A DNA stretch of 64,000 nucleotides from Limnephilus marmoratus (taxonomy: Eukaryota > Arthropoda > Insecta > Trichoptera > Limnephilidae): the NCBI GenBank assembly GCA_917880885.1, contig OU862919.1:55093058-55157057 (forward strand). Reading direction: 5' to 3'. Below are positions 57,793 through 64,000 of the stretch, piece after piece. Below the pieces are notes generated by a model that saw only the letters and a list, made by a program, of their open reading frames with translations, had not been told where the DNA came from and ran no database searches. The translations under genes and the position numbers were made by a program. Position 1 is the first letter of the stretch. Every line of letters starts with the position of its first letter.

Positions 57793-60700
57793 TTAAGCAT
57801 CCTGGAGGTAGAATTCTCTTTTTCTCTGCAAATCCTTAGGTAAGGGCAATTTCTTGACACGGTGATTATTAATAAATGTATTAATTTGCTTCCATGACCT
57901 CATTGACAATATTCCTGTTTGTTTTTTTATTTCGTTTATTTTCGTAGCGCCAGGATCAATCCCTTCGATGAAATAATTTGCAAAGTTTTTATAAAGTTCA
58001 TCTTTTTCTTGATTAAGCCACCTCCTTCTAACTATAATTTTTTTTGCCATATTCCCATCAAGTAAATTACTTGGTAAAGACTCTTGGTCATTTTCTAAGC
58101 TATTATCCAACGTAACATGATCCACATTTTCTTTATGTGATTCTTCAGGTTGAGGGACGGAATCTATTTCATTTTGTAAAGTTGTTGTAATGTTCGTTCC
58201 ATTATCAGACTGTGATCGGCAAGATATTTTTCCCTCAGCTAATTGCAGTAAATTCAAGCCAACTTTACCTTTCTCAAGAGCTAGTTGTGGTATCATGTAA
58301 TTCCCTTTATGTGTACCTGGTGTATGCCCTAAGAAATGAGACAAAGCGTTTACATAAGCATTATTCTTTCCAGCTACTTGGCTCATGGTTGCAACATGGT
58401 GTCGCAGCCCAGTTGAAGTTATATGATCTGAATTCACAAAGGAAAACTTGTGTCTTAGTTCCCTTAAAATTTGCGTGCCACAAAAATAAGGTTCACCTCC
58501 TAGTTTTGGGAATAAAAATTTGTTTTCATTTGGAATTCCAACTAAATTTCTGTATGCAAATATAGTGTCTACATTTTTTTTCATCTGATTTCGAAGAAGT
58601 ATTGGAACTGTTCTCCCCCTTTTTCCTGGGATATGGAAGCAATATAATGTATGTATAGCATTTTGCTCCTCAGAACTCATGATTTCCAATATTTCTTCAG
58701 GAATGTCTTGTTTTTCACTTTGGCTGGCTATATAATTTTCTAATGGAGCTCTTGCAACTTCTCCTGCCCTCCTCCTATTAAAAATTATAATATGAGCAAT
58801 TGTTATTTTACATAGCTCCTCATAGGCGATATAAGACTTTTCACATTCAAATCGTTGAGCTATATTCACTTCTAGTTTCATAACTTCCGTGCATATTTTT
58901 TTTATATCAGTAGTTAAAGGCATGACATCAGTTTTCAGCATTTTTTGAGTTTTCCTTGATTTTTCAGCGTTAGTAGAAATTTCAAATTTCCAAGCGTGAC
59001 CAAAGATTATTTTAAATTCAGACAACTTGTTTTTTATAACATCTTTGGATGAAGTGGTCAGCACAGGATTCTGTATTGTTTTACGCATCAAAATATCAGC
59101 ACAATCTTTTATAGCTGTACAAAGTCGTTGAGGGATGCTAGGAATTTTTACAGAACCTGTACTTTCATCGTAACCACTATTTATTTTGACAGCGTCCATA
59201 AAAACATTAAAATGTATAGGGTCAAATGCAAGGTCAAATGAGGATATTGCAGGATTTTTTTCTTTGATGACCATGAACAGTCTAGCGAGATCTCTCATCT
59301 TGGATGTAATGTGTGTTTTCAAATGATGTTCTTTATGATTGCTTAATAGTAGGGAACCATATGCACAAATTAATGGCTCAGACTTTGCAATTTTTGCAAT
59401 AGGATCATTTTTGAACACAGGAAATATCTGAGATCTTAAAGATTCAGTGATCTCAGAATTGTCTGGGGATAATAAAATAGCGGATAATTTTAACACTCTG
59501 CAGCGTTTTAGTGGATTTCCTTCATGTGATTGTTTTCTATTTGAACATTTTTTCAGGTGACTAAAGAGTAAACTTCTTTTGAATGTGCCACAGCATTCTA
59601 TACAAACCGCATAATCTTTAGCTGTCGCAGTCGTTCTTGGGCGGCGATTCGGTAGTATTATTCCATCAACTCTATTTATCGCGTCCTGCTTATATAGATA
59701 ATTGCCTCTATTTCTTATTTTCTTCGAAATTAATTCACACTTTTTTTTTCGTTCGCGCAGATCGGGATCTAAAATTTTATTATATTCAATCACTTCTGCC
59801 TCTAAGGGATGTTGGATTGTGATGTGGCGTACAAAGTTGGTTATCAGCTTGAAGCAGTATGGACAGAAGTTTTTACGGTCATAAACTCTTGGTTTTTTAC
59901 TAGCTAAATCAGATGTACATTGTTTTGAAGTTGATGACACATAGCAGTCCGTTTTCTCCTGCTTCCCTGGATGATCGCTGGTATATGAATCTAAAATTTA
60001 AAAATGCAATAACATTTTATAACATATTTAATAAATTAAATTTGTGTGGAAAATTATACAGAGTGAATTATACAAAGTTACCACACAAACTTAAACCAGC
60101 GATTCCTGAGCATATGTGGTGTGTCAGTCATTTTATTATGGGATGACTTCTTTGTTCGATAAACTTAAACTGTATTCACGCAAGCTGTCCCGCTACAGCA
60201 GGGTTTCCCGACCCCGTGAACGGTTCGTATGTTCCCACCACTATTCGACAGAGACAGAATTCTTTCATAAACATTAATTAAAAATGTGAATTATTTTTAT
60301 TTATTTGTTAGAGTTTTAAGTTTTTAAGTGGGTAGGTTTATTAAATACGTTTGTATGTTTGCGATATTGTTTGTATGAGTGGTTCCTTTGCTGACAGTAC
60401 TTCGCAACTTGTCTAGCGGCCGCGGCGTGCCAGACTGTACTCTTCACGCTAGCCTGGAACGGGAAGTGCTATTTGCACATCACGCATTGTACTGCAGATT
60501 TTGTTCAAGGTAAGATAGAAGAACTAGAGTTAGAAATTTTGGACCTTAAGAATGATATTTAGCTAAAATCCTTAATATCAGAGGACTTTTGGAATACAGT
60601 GGACAGAGAAAAGTTCCCATTTTTGAAAAAAGCCGCATAAAAAATTGAATCATTTTTCAGTTCGACATATTTATGCGAATCCTTGTTTTCAAACATGAAC

Positions 60701-62957
60701 TTAATAAAATCAAGATATAGATCTCGACTCACCGATGAGCATCCTTATGATTGTTTGCTAACAGGATTATCGTCATACCCTCCTAATTATGAGGCAGTGG
60801 CCAATGATATGCATTGCCTCAGATCACATTGACATATTGATATTATATTTTTTTATAATTGAAACGTTGCTTGAAAATGGCTTTATCCGTGTTTGGTGAC
60901 TAGATCTGAATCGCCGGGTATGCTTGAAAATGGCTTTATCCGTGTTTGGTGACCAGATCTGAATCGCCAGGTACTTCCCAACCTTCCTATTCGCCACCTC
61001 CTTCCCCTCCCCACTACCTTCAGCCTCACAACATACCCCGATTGGGGATTCCATGGTGTCACTGGCTCCAGACGGGAGCAGTTGAGATTTTTGTGCGGTA
61101 TACCCGGTAAAAAAAAACTCCACACAGGAGGCTCTTAAGAAAACGATTTCCCTCAAGGACTATGTCATCTAAGATGCTGTGTGGAGGGTCTTTTTGAGGA
61201 GAAGAGGGAGTTAACATTGGTCTTGAAGAGACCCATGTTGTAGGAAGGGGAAACAGAGGTCGGCAAATCGTTCCATAGCCGAGCTGTTGAGCACAAGAAC
61301 GAGTCGAAGAAGCGACCAGTTCTCATGTGACAAATGTCAACCGTGTACATATGTTGGGCACGGGTTTGGCGTGTTTCCCGACTATGCACCGGTGCCGAAG
61401 GGATCAATGATGCTAGTTTCTTGGAGCATCTTCCATTGAAATACCGGTAGAACAAGGATAGCATTCCTACCTGACGCCTGTGCCCTAAAGATTGCAATCC
61501 ATCTGTTAAAATGGGAGAATTTATCAATCAAACGGATCGCCCGCTTCTGCACAGAATCGAGGTTATTTTTCAGATATTTTGGAGCTCCAGACCAGAGGTG
61601 GCTGCCAAATTCAACTGTGTGACGGACTTGCGATTTGTACAAGGCTAGCAGTTGTGTACTATTAAAGTATCTGCGGGCCTTGTACAGTACGCCCAGTTTT
61701 TGAGAGGCTAGCTTTACTCTGGCTTCGATAGAGCCCCCAAATCTGAGCTGGTCACTTAGAGTTACATCGAGCATATCAATGGAGGGCCTGTTCGGAAGGT
61801 TGCTTCCGTTGAAGGAGACGAGATTTTCATTGCGATTGCGAGACGTAATAATACATTAAATACATTTCTCTGTGTGTATGCAATTTGAATAATAATTTTA
61901 TTATTTTGAAACATTTTTGTTTATTATTTATTAATAAATTATGGGAAAATGAGAAGTTATGGGAGGAGTTTGTCGATTAAAAATATGTGGTGCCCGCCAC
62001 CCTACCGATATTTTAGAATGTGCTCTAGAGTACAAAAAGGTTGGGAACCCCTGCGCTACAGCATAGCGTTTACATTACCAAGTTGGAAATTTGAAACGAG
62101 CGCTTACCATGCGCTTATCACATATATGATCAGGAATCATTGGTTAACGTTTGTCAGATAAAGGGGTTTGTTTTACCTACCAGAATCAGACGAAATTCTC
62201 GAGGGTAACTTGAATAAGTCATCACTGCCGAACGTCACACTTGCTTCTAAAATAAAGCATAATAATGTAATATTCGAAATAAAACAATTCATATTAGGTA
62301 CGTAACGTAATATTCCGCATCACTATCGTTAATTGCTAAAACATTTCACAATAATAAGTAACGTAATGTTGGTATGTAATGAAAAATACCTAAGATTATT
62401 GTATATTATCAGTAATTATTATGTACATAGCTACCTGAATCTGAAGATTTTGCAAATAGATCATCCAGTTTTTCCTCCATTTCATTAATTACGGCTCTTT
62501 TATCCTCTGAAATTGGCGAACTTTCACTTGTACTACATATATTTTTATCTATAAAATAACAAAACACATTAAAAATCATAAACATAATAAAACAATAAGC
62601 ATAATTATCATACTTATGTGAAAATCAACAAGAATTATTATTAAAATATCAGTGAAAAGCGTTTTTATAGAAATCATAACCTAAAATGTAATTTTACTTA
62701 AAAAAACATTTGGTAAATATCGGTTCGGACTGGCCACGATTATTACGAATAATTTTTAGAAAAACACTTTAGATTCGCCTTAATTACTTAAAAAGCAAAC
62801 TTTTTATTATATAATAAAAATTATTCGTAATAAGCGTGGCCAGTCCGAACCGATAATCACCAAACATTTTTGGGATGTCATTGATTGTAATAATTCATTA
62901 TGCAACACAATATTTAAGGTTATATGATAAAATCTTACCGTTAATTGAAGAATCCAT
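57793..62957 (-). CDS. Crypton-like tyrosine recombinase, four exons, intact frame
   Basis: Predicted exons: 62957-62939 (MDSSIN), 62548-62435, 62246-62181 and 59990-57793. All introns are phase 1 with GT donors (GTAAG, GTAGC, GTAGG) and AG acceptors. Together they give 2397 nt, or 798 residues. The short exons 2-3 encode acidic, Ser-rich sequence. In exon 4 (numbering from its GTG at 59940): C2H2-like FCPYCF...HITIQH (25-44), CxxC CIECCGTF (113-120), Arg box RRRAGEVAR (389-397), K in GKRGRT (about 440), GLRHHVAT (Arg 513/His 514), FLGHT (His 539) and GNY (nucleophile Tyr 548). A Myb/SANT-like end follows (RRRWLNQEKDELY...). The R-K-RH-H-Y set of tyrosine recombinases is complete. It is either an active Crypton-type element gene or a domesticated copy. 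The start is chosen at the only ATG leading into phase. Confidence 0.82.
60870..61860 (-). mobile_element. LINE family L fragment in intron 3 of the recombinase gene
   Basis: The minus strand reads SFNGSNLPNRPSIDMLDVTL, FGGSIEARVKLASQKLG, RY(F)NSTQLLALYKSQVRH, LWSGAPKYLKNNLDSVQKRA, then in another frame LGHRRQVGMLSLFYRYFNG, HMRTGRFFDSFL and STARLWNDLPTSV. These are LINE C-terminal motifs. The 3' UTR includes a duplicated 50-bp phrase (AAAATGGCTTTATCCGTGTT twice, 60876 and 60929). It is in the same orientation as the host gene and intronic. Confidence 0.8.
62719..62854. repeat. MITE with 39-bp terminal inverted repeats
   Basis: Arms 62719-62757 and 62816-62854 start ATCGGTTCGGACTGGCCACG and are inverted copies with one difference in the first 39 bp. 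The total is 136 bp with an AT-rich centre. AAT occurs on both sides, a possible short target duplication. It lies in intron 1 of the recombinase gene. Confidence 0.8.
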
Positions 62958-63239
62958 TGATATTGCAATAATGGTACCTTCGCCAGCGCGACATTTTATA
63001 AAATGCGAAAGGAAAGGATTCATATGATCCACATCCACACACGAATCGGCGGCGCCATAAATATACCAAATACGAATCTAGCGCAAATATCAACTAAATC
63101 ACCGAGACAGTGTTGCCAACTTTATTTTGACCAATTCACTACCGTAACCCATCAGAAAACAACTAAATTTGGCTATCCCTCAAACCACCGTATTATGCCA
63201 GTAAGTTAATACCTAAATATTATTTTTTTACAGTGACTA

Positions 63240-63420
63240 CCGCACAAGAGTCCCAACTGTTCCCGTCTGGAGCCAGTGAGACTATGGCATTCCCAGTATG
63301 TTATGAGGCTGAAGGTAATGGATAGGGGAAGGAGGTGGGGAAGATGAAGGTTGGGAAGTACCTGGCTATTCGGATCTGGTCACTAAACACGGCCAAAGCC
63401 ATTTTCAAGCAACGTTTCAA
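63240..63420 (+). pseudogene. 3' UTR fragment of LINE family L
   Basis: TCTGGAGCCAGTGAGACTAT, GGGAAGTACCTGGCTATTCG and GCCATTTTCAAGCAACGTTT match, inverted, the 3' UTR at 60860-61080. No coding part is present. Confidence 0.75.
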
Positions 63421-63439
63421 TTCTGAATGGTGGTCTTAC

Positions 63440-64000
63440 ACCAGGGCAATACTGAGAGTATCTTCCACTCTGGAACGTGCCGCAAATATACTATATATTA
63501 TTTTAAATGAATTAATTGTGAAATAACACAAATTAATCAAATAAAATTTGAGACCTGCGGATTGTGAGTCAATGGTCTTACTCCTGGACTATGTAGGCCG
63601 TATATTGTAATTTATTTTTAAATTATTGTTTATTTTTGTTCATAATATTTTTTATAAAATACACCCAAACAACAATAAAACACCTTTTTATTATCTACTA
63701 CAATACAACTAGAGACAATGCTTTTGAAAAATAGTCACGCGTAAAGTAATTACCTAGGTACAGATCATTTTTTTAAATGAAAAACTTGTTAGATTTCTTA
63801 AATATGATAATATAATCCATTATAAAAATTACGTTCTACTAAAAAAACATTTAAACAAATTAATATAACTGTATGAAAAAACATATTAAATGAGTACCTA
63901 ATATATTTCTGAAATTTTTAGAAAACCCTGTATAGATATCATCACATTACAACTGACTATGCTTTCGGAACGCAAAAGACAAATACATAATTACGTAGCA
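63440..64000. other. No gene recognised
   Basis: AT-rich end of the window with no supported ORF, repeat array or transposon end. Confidence 0.6.

Overview
The window looks like arthropod, most likely insect, repeat-dominated DNA. It is AT-rich and carries GT-AG introns, Ty3/gypsy and BEL/Pao LTR elements, several non-LTR retrotransposon families, mariner and Tc1 remnants, Helitron pieces and a Penelope-like palindrome. The Helitron ends and short GTAGGT-type repeats fit Lepidoptera, but I cannot exclude Hemiptera or another insect order. I see no conserved single-copy host gene. Almost everything that can be recognised is mobile or derived from mobile DNA.

Layout. 1-1.4 kb: 3' part of a gypsy pol, followed by about 4 kb of non-coding DNA with minisatellites. 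6.5-8.0 kb: a Tc1 remnant and an internally deleted mariner. 10.2-15.8 kb: non-LTR fragments, a long (TA)n and Helitron-like DNA. 18.05-48.57 kb: one minus-strand gypsy element, called gypsy A here. It is identified by matching LTRs, a primer binding site and a candidate 5-bp target duplication, and it is split into pieces by later insertions. Its 3' LTR is hit by a non-LTR element at 18.3-19.97 kb. Its integrase is split by a 13-kb block at 20.7-33.8 kb holding a SINE, a BEL element (itself split by an RTE-like element) and a decayed DUF7869-type transposon. Its gag-pol junction is split by a 10.6-kb block at 36.4-47.04 kb holding a CR1/L2-type LINE, a broken second gypsy (gypsy B) and a Helitron-type tandem-repeat tail.

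49-55.6 kb: a truncated LINE, a near-perfect palindrome with hammerhead-like cores, and a Helitron coding remnant. The Helitron is interrupted by a DNA transposon with 33-bp terminal inverted repeats, which in turn carries a 1.9-kb foldback element. 57.8-62.96 kb: a four-exon minus-strand gene with an intact frame for a predicted 798-residue tyrosine recombinase of Crypton-like type. It has N-terminal zinc fingers and a C-terminal Myb/SANT-like region. A LINE and a MITE sit in its introns.

The most interesting points are the intact spliced tyrosine recombinase, the DUF7869-type transposons with phase-1 leader exons and subterminal motif arrays, and the insertion order that can be read from the nested blocks. 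No CRISPR array or confident functional tRNA was seen. Exon models, family names and clade names are by eye, without database searches.
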